A stretch of 64,000 nucleotides of DNA from Rhizoctonia solani. Its lineage: Eukaryota; Basidiomycota; Agaricomycetes; Cantharellales; Ceratobasidiaceae. The DNA is taken from NCBI RefSeq assembly GCF_016906535.1, contig NC_057384.1:744001-808000 (forward strand), written 5' to 3'. The notes beneath the pieces are model-generated. The model ran no database searches. It saw only the letters and a program-made list of their open reading frames with translations, and was not told the DNA's origin. The translations under genes and the position numbers were made by a program. Below are positions 54,426-64,000 of this stretch, in pieces. Each line of letters opens with the position of its first letter. Within the stretch, counting starts at the first letter, position 1.

Positions 54426-57038
54426 AGAGCCTTATCTATCCCACTTCAGAGCACCTTCAGGGGACTGTCCCAAACTCCTGGCTCAGCCCAAGTGAAATCA
54501 AAGATCCATGCTCCTGAGAAGTATGATGGCAAGAATGGCCCTGCAGCCCAATCATTAATCCTGGATTGCAAAATACACTTCCTCAATGCTTCCTCCTTCC
54601 CTTCCAATCACAGTTGCATCTCCTTTGTGCTAATGAACCTAAAGCATGGACAACCCAAGAAGTGGGGGCAGATCTATCTACAGAAACTGCTTGATGGCAA
54701 TAATGAGCCAACCTTGGAATCCTGGGACACATTTAAAGCAGCATTCTTGTGCAACTGGAGCAATCCAGCAGCTACACAAATTGCAGAACAATGCCTGCGC
54801 AAGCTCAAGCAGCTGAAATCAGCAAGTGATTATGCCACAGAGTTTAGGATCATAGCAAGCAAACTAGAGTGGTCAGATCCTGCCCTAATAGCCTCCTTCC
54901 ACCAAAGGCTTAAGGCAGAAGTTAGAATCAAGCTGATTGAATGCACCCTGCACAAAAACACCACTGCACTGTACAAGTTTATCTCTAATGCCTGCGTATT
55001 GATGACACGCTGTTTGAAGTGTGCAAGAAGCTGAGAAAAGACAGCAACAACAGCAGCAGCTCACCACAACGCCCTGCTCAAGGACACTCAAGCAATCTTG
55101 TTTCCAAGAAGGTTCAGGAAGCAAGAAGAAACGCTGGAGAATGTTCCAAGTGTGGAGAGAAGTCTCACAAACGGGAGGACTGCAAGAATGGATGGTGCCT
55201 AAAAACAGCAGCATGCTCTTGGCATGTATCAGGAAAGGCTGCAGAAGTAGAAGAGCTAGAATTGTTTCCCCAAGCACAAAAAGTCTGAGGAAGCCTTGCC
55301 CTGTGTCCAGGCTTCCTGAATATCCCCTGATGTCTATAGAACCCCTGTTTTGTACAGCCTTGCAAACCAATAAATCTCCACTGCTCACTATAGACATAGA
55401 GGGAATCACAGACGCTCAAACAGCCCTGATTGATTCTGGTTCTTCTGCTAACTTCATTGAGCCCCAGTTTGCCCATTCTCAAAACACTCCACTCAATGAA
55501 TTGGACTCCCCATGCTCTGTCATTGGCATTAATGGCAAACATATCTGCAACCTTTTACAATTCAAGGCTTGGTTACTCTTTAGCTCTCAAGACAGGCAAT
55601 TTTCTGCCATCTTGTATGCTCTTCCCCTTGGGATCAGAAACCTTATCCTTGGAACCCCCTAGCTCAAATTAGCAAACCCCAACATTGATTAGACCACCAT
55701 GAAAGTCTCACTCTGCCTGGCTACAGAAGCACAAACTGGCAACATCAAACCTGAGCCTCAGAACCTCCCTGTTGAATTTTAAGAGTTCCAGAAGGTATTT
55801 AGTGAGAGATTTTTCACCACATTATCAGAACATTGCCCCTATGACATTGCTATTGACCTGGAAGAAGACAAACACCCTCCCTATGGTCCTATTTACTCTA
55901 TGACTCCTGTAGAAAGAGAAGCACTCAAGGAACACATTGACTCAGAACAAGCTGGAAAGATTGTGCCAACCACCTCACCAGCAGGAGCTCCAGTGATGTT
56001 TGTAAAAAGGGTTGATGGCAGGCTTTGCTTAGTGATGGATGATTGCTGGCTCAATGCAATCACAATCAAAGACAGATATGCGCCACCAACACAGGACATA
56101 TTAATTGAAAAACTGCACCATGCTAAGATCTTCACAAAGCTGAATTTGAGGAATGGATACCACAACATCAGAATCAAGAAAGGAGACAAATGGAAGGCTG
56201 CATTTTGCACTGCCCTTGGTCATTTTGCTCCCACAGTCATGCAATTTGGCTTTAGCAGTGCCCTGGCTGTGTTTATGTGCTTCATGAACAACATAGTCCA
56301 TGCTTTGCTTGATATCTCTGTGGTTGTGTATTTGGATGACATCCTAATCTTCTCAAACTCAAGAGAAGAGCATGTGGAACATGTCAAGGAAGTCTTATCT
56401 TGCTTGCTGAAGCATAGTCTATTCTGCAACCCTGCCAAATGCTAGTTCTTTGTCACAGAAGTTACCTACATTGGCCTTGTCTTTCTCCATGGAGATGCCA
56501 TCAGGAGAAATCACAAGGTGCAAGCAATTGTGGACTGGCCTGAACCCCAAAATGTGAAACAGGTGCAATCATTCCTAGGCTTTGCAAACTTTGACCATTG
56601 CTTTGTCCCCAACTTCTCTTGCTTAGCACACCCTCTGAACAACCTTACTCAGAAGGAGCAACCATGGATCTGGCAAGAAGAACAAAAGGCTGCATTTGAT
56701 GCAATCAAGGCTGAATTGCAAGGAGCCTGTTCTAGCTCACCCTGATGAATCTGCACCTTACACCTTGGAAACAGATGCTTTTGAAGCAGCCATGGGTGCT
56801 GTGTTATCTCAGAGATAGGAAGATGGTTGTCTACATCTTGTTGCATTCATGTCAGCCAGCTTTTCACCTGCTGAGCTGAACTATGAAACACATGACAAGG
56901 AGCTACTTGCCATTATTTGTGCATTTGAGCACCAGAGAATCTTCCTGGAAGGAGCTGAGCAGCCAATTGCTGTGTTTACTGGTCACAAGAATCTGGAGTG
57001 CTGGAAATTGGCCAGGACCTTCAACAGGTGTCATGTGC
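54426..57038 (+). pseudogene. Gypsy element L gag-pol, degenerate and truncated
   Basis: The Gag core reads from about 54426 to 55030, and a CCHC knuckle (CSKCGEKSHKREDC) lies at about 55149-55190 in the next frame. Protease ALIDSGSSANF is at about 55424, RT at 55900-56445 with intact YLDD (about 56330), and a TAG at 56443. The primer-grip and start of RNase H (56518-57038) carry TETDAFEAAMG near 56767 in another frame and a TAG near 56815. The open frame is then cut by the reverse I LTR at 57039. Integrase is not in the window. Its Gag and protease differ clearly from A, B and J, so it is a separate lineage. No credible ATG remains. Confidence 0.8.
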
Positions 57039-57483
57039 TGTTATAGAGTAGGGTTTTAGAGACTATGTAATTAAGTGCAGAATACAATAAAGTGATTAAT
57101 GGATCAATTATATATGGATATAAAAGGCAATAGACTAGCTATGTAAGGGTAAATTAGGTTAGTAATCAGGGTGATCCCTACACTTAACAAGTAATCAAGC
57201 AATTACTGTAGATGCAGGTGGTTGGTTATGCTTATACCTATAGTATGAAAGTTAGTACTGAGTCTTATTTACTTGCTGTAATTTATCTAGAGTTATATCA
57301 ATTTATTTGAAAGAGATTGCACTTAATTAAAGTGTATATGCTGCTCTCAAGGCCTTAAACTCTCCCAACTGACTTACTCAAGAGGTTCAGGGTTGACCTA
57401 GGGCCTTTGCTAGCTACCCAGTATCTGTTGGAACCTTGCTAAAGGCTATATGCGCCAAGAAACCTTACAGGTTAAGTTCAGTG

Positions 57484-58016
57484 TGTCATGACCCAAGAGG
57501 CATGAACACAGATACCCTAATATTCTATTATCTTTTTATCTAAATTTTACGAATTATATGGACCAGGGGATGTTCCCAACATGACCACAGGCCATGAAGG
57601 ACTCCCCTGGCAGAGCAATCAACATGGAATGTGAATGGTCCCTTTGTTTAGCCTGTTAGCTTTGTCCTCTGGTTACTTAGTTACCATATGTCCTTAGTTG
57701 CATTGTTCTATTGTTCTCTTAGTTACCCATACCTTTGTAGTATGTCTTCCATTGTTCTCCTTTGTACTTTACAGTTCCCTTGTTCTGTATGATGTATATA
57801 ATGAAGGGAGAGTTCTGGCATTCAGACCAGAACTTGACCTCCTGTCAATCTACTGACTACCCTCCCCACTCTCCTGCTCTACTCTAAGGGGTCTTGTGCC
57901 ATATTTGGCAAGTAAACTCTCTCTCTAAAGTGTTGGTTGCAGTCTTCTGCTTATCCCCAAAGCCAGCACTGCCTCTTTAGGCATCTATCCCATTCTTCAT
58001 TAGTCAGACTCTGACA
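57484..58016 (+). repeat. 5' LTR of element J
   Basis: TGTCATGACCC to AGACTCTGACA. TATATAATG at about 57796 serves as promoter box; AGAACTTGACC at 57830-57840 just downstream is the predicted RNA 5' region used for priming. Confidence 0.92.
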
Positions 58017-58019
58017 TTA

Positions 58020-58030
58020 GGTCAAGTTCT
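58020..58030 (+). promoter_or_regulatory. Self-priming primer-binding site of J
   Basis: GGTCAAGTTCT, three bases after the 5' LTR, is perfectly complementary over 11 nt to AGAACTTGACC at 57830-57840. No tRNA 3' end match is needed. The leader continues to 58583 without a gene. Confidence 0.75.
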
Positions 58031-58583
58031 TGGCTCTGTGCAGTGCTCTTGTTAGTGCTAGCATATAATACTCTACTGGGTGACGCATTTGCCCCAGTAT
58101 TGCTTAACTAGGACTATTGGTGGGCCAGCTTAGTGGGCACTATAGTCTTAGGGGATTGAGACCATCTGTGGTACCAGTACCTGGGGAATAGCTGAAGGTC
58201 ATAGGGGTGTAATAATCAAAGACCCTGAGGGACTAAGCAGTACCTGGATTACTATAGGGCTATAGACTAGGAATCACCAACCTGACAGGTGGATACATTC
58301 ACCTACTGCCTTGCAAACTTAGTCAGCAAAACACCCGCTTGCAGAACACCCACTTCTATATCACGCTTGTCCATAGCTGTTGATTAGTTGCAGGGGCTGT
58401 CCAAGGCTAGGTGTGGAGCAAAGTTTTAGCGCCTGGAGCAGGAATTTTTTAGTATAGTTTTTTGAACATTTTTAGGATAGTTTTTAGTAGTATAGCACTT
58501 TCAGTAGTATAGAACTCCTGTAACCTTTCTACTCTTTTCTACCTTTTATATTTCTTCTTCTTCTTTATTTCTCCACTTTCATC

Positions 58584-59897
58584 ATGAGCAGCCAAAATCT
58601 CTTTGTTACTGTGGATCCTGATTCTGTTTCCATTGCACCTTCATTACCTGCAGAGGTGTCTCAGACCCTCACAGCCTTGAAAACCTTAATCATGGCTGTT
58701 AATCATAATTTGCAGGTAGCAATTGGTCAGATCCATAATAACACTGCTGATCTTGCTACTGCCAACAACTCTCTTCAAAACCATGATGGTGGCATCACCC
58801 AGATGGAAGGGCAAGTCAAAGCCCTGGAGAATATTATCTCTGCTCTGGCTGGTGCCCCTCAAGGTTCTGGTTCAGGCTCAGGCTCTGGGTCCAGGAGGCC
58901 CAAGCTTAACCTACCAGAGAAGTTTGATGGTAGTAACAAAGACAAAGCAGTTTCATTTAGGGTGGCTGTCTCTCACTATCTGAGGGTTTCATATCCCCAA
59001 GCCTCAGTTGAGGAACAGATAGCTTTTATTATCTCTTGCCTGGAGGGTAAAGCTCATGAGTGGCTTGAACCCTACTTAGAAGAGGATGTTGTCAATAATC
59101 ACCCAGTGGCTTGGCTCCACAGTATCAATGGGTTCTGGTTGCAGTTCAATGCAAGGTGGAATGTCCAGAACAAGACTGAGAACTATAGGGCTAAATTCAA
59201 GACCCTAAAGCAAACCAAGTCTGTTCAAGATTACTACAAGGACTTCCAAACCTACTCCCAGAACCTAGGGTATAATGACATATCCCTAAGGGACTTTTTC
59301 TATGATGGCCTGTCTCTCAAAATCAAGGAGATGCTTATGGCTCAGGACTATGACCATAATGCCAGCAATGTTTCCTTAGAGAACCTTGCTGATAAAGCTC
59401 TGAAGATTGACCAGCGCCTAGAACAGTTCCAGGCACAACACAAGGGCCAGACCAACTCCTCTGGTTCCAAAAGTGGCACTACATTGTCAACAGGAGCCTT
59501 GGGCAATGTGACCAGGGATAAACTCACTGTTGGGGATAAAGTGTACATGATTGGACCAGATGGAAAAGCAAGGAAAGGCACCATTTCAAAAATTGGCAAA
59601 AATGCAAAGGGCATGTCTATTCCTACTGTGAAGTGGAATGATGGCACTGTGGTTGAGAGTAGCTTCAAAAGTCTCAAAAAGGACTCACATCCTGTAGACC
59701 CCTCTCCAGTCCAGCCAAAATCTTCCAACTCTGGACCAAGCCCTATGGATCTTGACTCTGCAGGAAAGGGCAAAAAACCTATTGTATGCTCTACCTGTGG
59801 AGGAAAGGGACACTATGCTAGCCAATGTCCTTCTAATACATACTCTGGCTATGAAGCCCATCTATCTGAGAATGAGTTGGAAAATGGGGACCTCTGA
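58584..59897 (+). CDS. gag: Gag of Gypsy element J
   Basis: 437 residues from the ATG at 58584, ending TGA at 59895-59897. Forms the virus-like particle and binds element RNA. Residues about 1-100 are helical with a Ser/Gly linker (GSGSGSGS, about 93-100). The Gag core is about 105-285 (FDGSNKDKA, then EWLEPYL). A small VGDKVYMI segment (about 313-365) looks like an SH3/Tudor-type barrel and is shared with element A. A CCHC zinc knuckle CSTCGGKGHYASQC lies at about 402-415. No stop or frameshift. Pol begins two bases after the stop in another frame, so Pol must be made by re-initiation or frameshifting. Confidence 0.92.
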   Translation: MSSQNLFVTVDPDSVSIAPSLPAEVSQTLTALKTLIMAVNHNLQVAIGQIHNNTADLATANNSLQNHDGGITQMEGQVKALENIISALAGAPQGSGSGSGSGSRRPKLNLPEKFDGSNKDKAVSFRVAVSHYLRVSYPQASVEEQIAFIISCLEGKAHEWLEPYLEEDVVNNHPVAWLHSINGFWLQFNARWNVQNKTENYRAKFKTLKQTKSVQDYYKDFQTYSQNLGYNDISLRDFFYDGLSLKIKEMLMAQDYDHNASNVSLENLADKALKIDQRLEQFQAQHKGQTNSSGSKSGTTLSTGALGNVTRDKLTVGDKVYMIGPDGKARKGTISKIGKNAKGMSIPTVKWNDGTVVESSFKSLKKDSHPVDPSPVQPKSSNSGPSPMDLDSAGKGKKPIVCSTCGGKGHYASQCPSNTYSGYEAHLSENELENGDL

Positions 59898-59899
59898 AC

Positions 59900-62800
59900 A
59901 TGAAAAGGCACCATGTCTCAGAGGGAATTAAAAACTTGGACAATTTAGAGATCTTTTCTGTAAATAACATCTCTCCACTCAATATTTACTACTCTGCATT
60001 TCCAAGTATTAGTGCCCCCAACAAGAAAAGCACCACCCAGATGAAACCATTCTATGGGTGGGCTATGATTGACTCAGGAGCTTCATCCTGTTTCATCCAT
60101 AAAAATCTTATTGACCAATATCATATACCCTTGGTCAGGAAGTCAATTCCTAGGTCATTAAAGGTCATTGATGGTCGTGATATCAGCTCTGGTTTGGTTG
60201 AGTTTGAATGTACTTTTGAATTTTTTATAGGTAGCCATAAAGAGGTTTTGAAATGTAATGTAGCAGACATAGGTAGACACTCAATTGTTTTAGGAATGTC
60301 TTGGCTCAAGTTACACAACCCAACTATAGAATGGACTACCAAGCGTGTAATGTTTAACTCTGTATACTGTAGTACAACTTGTTTTTCTTCTTCTTCTCAT
60401 ATTATCCTGGGAAACACTGGTGGGACTGCCAACCACCTTGAAAGTGTACCAGAAGACCTAGGAGGTGCTGAGGCTCCTTATGAGGCTCTTGAAAGTATCC
60501 CTAGGGATCCTGGAGGTGCTGTGGATTATTCACTTGAAGGCATCCCAGAGGAACTCTGTGACTATGCAGAGGTATCTTCTGAGGACAAGGTGACAGAGTT
60601 GCCTCCTCATTGCTCCTATGACTTGGAGATAGTCCTCCAAGATCAAACCAAACAGGTTAAAGGACCTGTCTATCCCCTTAGACCTTCTGATGATGAGGAA
60701 CTCAAGAGGATCTTAAAGGAACAGCTGGACCAAGGCCTTATCAGGCCCTCAAAATCCCATTACAGCTCTCCTGTGATCTTTGTTCCCAAAAAGAATGGCA
60801 AAAGGAGGATGTGCATTGACTACCGTGCACTGAATGCCAACACAGTCAAGAACTCTTACCCCCTTCCTTTGATTTCCAATCTCATTGAGAAGTTAAGGGG
60901 TGCAAAGTGCTTTACTGCTCTAGACCTTAAATCTGGATATAACCTTGTCAGAATTAAGGAAGGAGATGAATGGAAAACAGCATTCAAGACTAAATATGGC
61001 CTTTTTGAATACCTGGTTATGCCCTTTGGGCTGTGCAATGCCCCAGCTACCTTCCAGCACTTCATGAATGATATCCTGAGGGACATCTTAGATGTCTATG
61101 TGATAGTGTACTTGGATGATATCCTTATTTTCTCCAAATCCAGAGAAGAACATGTTACCCATGTCAGGGAAGTTCTCAAAAGGCTACAGAAGCACAAGTT
61201 GTACTGTCAGCTTGAGAAATGCAGGTTCTTCCAGGATCAAGTACACTACTTGGGAATCATAGCCAATGGGGAAGGGGTATGTGCAGACCCTGAAAAAATC
61301 TCCAAAGCTGTTGATTGGGCAACACCCCAGACAGTTAAAGGGGTTCAAGAGTTCTTAGGTTTTGTCAACTTCTACAGGCGGTTCATTATGAACTTCTCCA
61401 AGCTTGCATATCCACTCTATCAACTGTTGCGCAAGGAGAACCCTTGGAAGTGGGGTGCTGAACAGCAGGAGTCTTTTGACAACCTAAAAAGAGCTCTGAT
61501 TGAATCCCCTGTCCTCATTCAGCCTGATGTTTCAAAAGAGTTCTTCCTTGAGTGTGATGCATCAGATTATGCAACTGGTGCAATCCTTAGCCAAAAAGGT
61601 GGAGATGACAAACTCCATCCTGTGGCCTTCCTTTCAAAGAGCCTATCACCTGCAGAATGCAACTATGACATCTATGACAAAGAGTTGCTTGCAGTGATTA
61701 GAGCATTGAAGGAATGGAGACACCTTTTGGAAGGCTCTGAAATCCCTGTCAAAGTCCTCACAGATCACAAAAACCTGGAATATTTCCAAACAAAGAGGGA
61801 ACTTAACAGGCGTCAGGCTAGATGGATGGGATTTTTGGCAGACTATAACTACAGAATTGTTTACAGGCCTGGCTCCCAAAACAAAAAAGCTGATATCCTT
61901 TCCAGGAGAGAAGACCTGAAAGGGGAGGCTAAAGGGGGGGGTGAAGCCCCTGCACTTATTGCACCAGAGCTTTTTATCTCTTCAATTCTCACAGACAGTG
62001 ACCTCAATGATCTTATCAGAGATGCACTGCCTGATGACAAAACTGTTGCCAAAATCCTGAAGTCCTTGGAGGAAAACATTCCTGTTAAAGGCTGGTCTCT
62101 GGATAATGGGTTGCTCTACTACCACCAGTGCATTTATGTACCCAATGAGCCAGAAATCAGGCGCCTTGTTCTTGAAAGCAGGCATGATAATCCTTCCACA
62201 GGCCATCCAGGACAGTGGAGAACCATGGAGTTGCTGTCTCGCCATTATTATTGGTCTGGGATGAAGCAATCTGTGGCCAAATACATTCAGGCATGTGATT
62301 CATGCATCAGAAGTAAACATTCCAACCAGGCCAAGATGGGGTTACTCCAACCTATTGATCTACCCAGAAAGCCTTGGGAGGAAATTACATATGACCTGAT
62401 TGTTGGCCTTCCTATTTCAGAGGGATATGATGCAATACTCACAGTGGTGGATAGACTATCCAAGATGGTCCATTTCATTCCTACCACCTCTAAAGCCACT
62501 GCTGTTGATGTTGCAAATCTCTTTGTGAACTTCATATGGAAACTCCATGGGCTGCCCAGAAAAACCATCTCAGATTGTGGGCCTCAATTCAATGCCAAAT
62601 TCCTGCGCCAAGTATACAAGCGTTTGGGGATAGAACCACACTTCTCAACAGCCTACAGACCCCAAGTGGATGGGCAAAGTGAGAGGTTAAACCAGTTTGT
62701 TGAAATCTTCCTAAGGCACTATCTTAGCCATAGGCAAGATGACTGGGTTGCTCTCCTTCCCTTGGCAGAATTTGCATATAACAATGGGGTTCATGCTGGG

Positions 62801-63439
62801 TCCAAACACTCTCCTTTTTACCTCTGTTATGGGTACAATCCAGATTTCACTGTTGGGGATATTACTGTTACCCAAGTCCCTCAAGCAGATGAACTGGCTG
62901 AGTTCTTGAAGAGAAACCTGGAGGAAGCCAAAGCTGCATTAACCATGGCCCAGAATAAGCAAGCCTTCTACTACAATAATAAGCACAAGGCAGCAATCAA
63001 GCTTGAACCTGGTGATAGGGTCTTCTTAGACAGCAGCAATATCAAAACTTCAAGGCCTTCCCACAAACTTGAACACAAGAGGTTGGGACCATACAAAGTC
63101 TTGGAGAAGATTGGCAAAGAGAGCTACAAATTGGAACTTCCAAAATCTATGAAGATCCATCCAGTATTCCACATAGCTCTACTCCACAAGGAACCCTTTG
63201 ATGAATTCCAGTGCAAACCCAAACCTTTGCCTCCTGTAATTACCCAAACAGGAGAAGAAGAATATGTGGTGGAGAAGATTTTGGATTCCAGGAAGCAAGG
63301 AAGGAACCTGTGGTACTATGTCAAGTGGAAAGGGTATGGACCAGAAGAGAACACCTGGGAACCCAAAAGTCACTTGGCCAATGCACCAAAACAGGTTGCC
63401 AAATTCCACCAGCTCCACCCAGATGCACCTGGGCCTTGA
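59900..63439 (+). CDS. pol: Pol of Gypsy element J (PR-RT-RH-IN-chromodomain)
   Basis: 1179 residues from the ATG at 59900. Aspartic protease MIDSGASSC (about 56-64), RT with VYLDDILIF (YLDD at 404-407), RNase H (ECDASDYATG, about 550-560). The integrase zinc finger H...H...C..C is at about 760-803, and the integrase core Asp at about 832 (TYDLIVG). A second Asp is in SDCGPQF (about 893; Cys stands where Arg is usual), and Glu is in DGQSERL (about 930). The C-terminal chromodomain EEEYVVEKILDSR to NTWEP lies at about 1117-1155. It copies element RNA into DNA and inserts it; the chromodomain may direct it to heterochromatin. The stop at 63437-63439 is followed by the polypurine tract. All catalytic residues that I can check are present. 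Confidence 0.95.
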   Translation: MKRHHVSEGIKNLDNLEIFSVNNISPLNIYYSAFPSISAPNKKSTTQMKPFYGWAMIDSGASSCFIHKNLIDQYHIPLVRKSIPRSLKVIDGRDISSGLVEFECTFEFFIGSHKEVLKCNVADIGRHSIVLGMSWLKLHNPTIEWTTKRVMFNSVYCSTTCFSSSSHIILGNTGGTANHLESVPEDLGGAEAPYEALESIPRDPGGAVDYSLEGIPEELCDYAEVSSEDKVTELPPHCSYDLEIVLQDQTKQVKGPVYPLRPSDDEELKRILKEQLDQGLIRPSKSHYSSPVIFVPKKNGKRRMCIDYRALNANTVKNSYPLPLISNLIEKLRGAKCFTALDLKSGYNLVRIKEGDEWKTAFKTKYGLFEYLVMPFGLCNAPATFQHFMNDILRDILDVYVIVYLDDILIFSKSREEHVTHVREVLKRLQKHKLYCQLEKCRFFQDQVHYLGIIANGEGVCADPEKISKAVDWATPQTVKGVQEFLGFVNFYRRFIMNFSKLAYPLYQLLRKENPWKWGAEQQESFDNLKRALIESPVLIQPDVSKEFFLECDASDYATGAILSQKGGDDKLHPVAFLSKSLSPAECNYDIYDKELLAVIRALKEWRHLLEGSEIPVKVLTDHKNLEYFQTKRELNRRQARWMGFLADYNYRIVYRPGSQNKKADILSRREDLKGEAKGGGEAPALIAPELFISSILTDSDLNDLIRDALPDDKTVAKILKSLEENIPVKGWSLDNGLLYYHQCIYVPNEPEIRRLVLESRHDNPSTGHPGQWRTMELLSRHYYWSGMKQSVAKYIQACDSCIRSKHSNQAKMGLLQPIDLPRKPWEEITYDLIVGLPISEGYDAILTVVDRLSKMVHFIPTTSKATAVDVANLFVNFIWKLHGLPRKTISDCGPQFNAKFLRQVYKRLGIEPHFSTAYRPQVDGQSERLNQFVEIFLRHYLSHRQDDWVALLPLAEFAYNNGVHAGSKHSPFYLCYGYNPDFTVGDITVTQVPQADELAEFLKRNLEEAKAALTMAQNKQAFYYNNKHKAAIKLEPGDRVFLDSSNIKTSRPSHKLEHKRLGPYKVLEKIGKESYKLELPKSMKIHPVFHIALLHKEPFDEFQCKPKPLPPVITQTGEEEYVVEKILDSRKQGRNLWYYVKWKGYGPEENTWEPKSHLANAPKQVAKFHQLHPDAPGP

Positions 63440-63450
63440 AGGGGGGGAAG
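63439..63450 (+). promoter_or_regulatory. Polypurine tract of element J
   Basis: AGGGGGGGAAG (with GA before it) just before the 3' LTR, overlapping the end of pol. Primer for plus-strand DNA synthesis. Confidence 0.75.
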
Positions 63451-63983
63451 TGTCATGACCCAAGAGGCATGAACACAGATACCCTAATATTCTATTATCT
63501 TTTTATCTAAATTTTACGAATTATATGGACCAGGGGATGTTCCCAACATGACCACAGGCCATGAAGGACTCCCCTGGCAGAGCAATCAACATGGAATGTG
63601 AATGGTCCCTTTGTTTAGCCTGTTAGCTTTGTCCTCTGGTTACTTAGTTACCATATGTCCTTAGTTGCATTGTTCTATTGTTCTCTTAGTTACCCATACC
63701 TTTGTAGTATGTCTTCCATTGTTCTCCTTTGTACTTTACAGTTCCCTTGTTCTGTATGATGTATATAATGAAGGGAGAGTTCTGGCATTCAGACCAGAAC
63801 TTGACCTCCTGTCAATCTACTGACTACCCTCCCCACTCTCCTGCTCTACTCTAAGGGGTCTTGTGCCATATTTGGCAAGTAAACTCTCTCTCTAAAGTGT
63901 TGGTTGCAGTCTTCTGCTTATCCCCAAAGCCAGCACTGCCTCTTTAGGCATCTATCCCATTCTTCATTAGTCAGACTCTGACA
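63451..63983 (+). repeat. 3' LTR of element J
   Basis: 533 bp, the same as 57484-58016 as far as I can read, followed by AGTG and I LTR sequence. Confidence 0.92.
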
Positions 63984-64000
63984 AGTGAGCTTAAGAGGCT

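Larger units (their letters stand above)
57484..63983 (+). mobile_element. Gypsy/chromovirus element J, apparently intact
   Basis: 6500 bp. 533-bp LTRs (57484-58016 and 63451-63983) look the same base for base by eye. It has a self-priming site, a 567-bp leader, open gag and pol, and a 7-G polypurine tract. Flanks share AGTG (57480-57483 and 63984-63987), a 4-bp duplication, or 5 bp with one change. It is the only element here with uninterrupted genes and catalytic YLDD, so it is probably recent and possibly active. It is inserted in a reverse I LTR, which is itself in element L. Confidence 0.93.
57039..64000 (-). repeat. LTR family I (reverse), cut by element J and window end
   Basis: Pieces 57039-57483 (starts TGTTATAGAGTAGGG) and 63984-64000. 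They match the I LTR at 26453 in reverse. Element J is inserted at the AGTG of CAGTGAGC. The rest of I, and any remainder of element L, lies beyond the window. Confidence 0.85.

Overview
The window is a eukaryotic, intron-using, transposon-saturated stretch. Spliceosomal introns of about 50-63 nt with GTAAGT-type donors, Tf1/sushi-like chromoviral Gypsy elements, Tad-like LINE, Tc1 and Harbinger relatives point to a basidiomycete fungus. From memory, the Gypsy gag family near positions 307 and 16630 resembles copies abundant in Rhizoctonia/Ceratobasidiaceae; that assignment is inference. I see no ordinary single-copy housekeeping gene. Repeat families are named here A-L by their ends. Most boundaries come from target-site duplications (TSDs) read directly on both sides.

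Layout. 1-4343: a B-type Gypsy gag broken by solo LTRs, then a 1.4-kb near-perfect palindrome. 4344-6781: fragments of the long LTR family E and a Tc1 remnant. 6782-31868: a chromoviral Gypsy element (A). Nested in it is a complete second Gypsy element (B, 7978-23422, TSD GAAAG). B in turn carries a G LTR, which carries an E LTR, which carries a Copia element. 31869-43566: a PIF/Harbinger-type transposase split by a C LTR. That C LTR holds an I LTR, which holds the most unusual object in the window: an LTR-flanked element (33159-41007) with no reverse transcriptase. It carries a spliced Gag-like gene in sense and, in antisense, an open five-exon CRESS-DNA-type Rep gene with HUH endonuclease and SF3 helicase motifs. 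43823-47264: a Myb/SANT-like gene, the probable second Harbinger protein, cut by three solo LTRs. 47318-53411: an H LTR with a LINE insertion, and an E LTR with a Tc1 element. 53971-57038: a decayed Gypsy gag-pol. 57039-64000: a reverse I LTR containing the young Gypsy element J (57484-63983), with intact gag and pol and LTRs that look identical.

A 173-bp family (K) recurs seven times. It has LTR-like ends and 5-bp TSDs, and contains a 50-nt tRNA-like fold with perfect A and B boxes but no anticodon arm.

Functionally the window is a graveyard with one probably competent Gypsy element (J) and one possibly expressed captured viral-type Rep gene. Older copies have lost CpG to TpG/CpA. Catalytic Asp-to-Asn changes and new stops are common, which suggests 5-methylcytosine deamination or a RIP-like process. 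Self-priming sites, 7-G polypurine tracts and C-terminal chromodomains tie A, B and J to the self-priming chromovirus group. The Rep element shares B's polypurine tract and is probably mobilised by their machinery.
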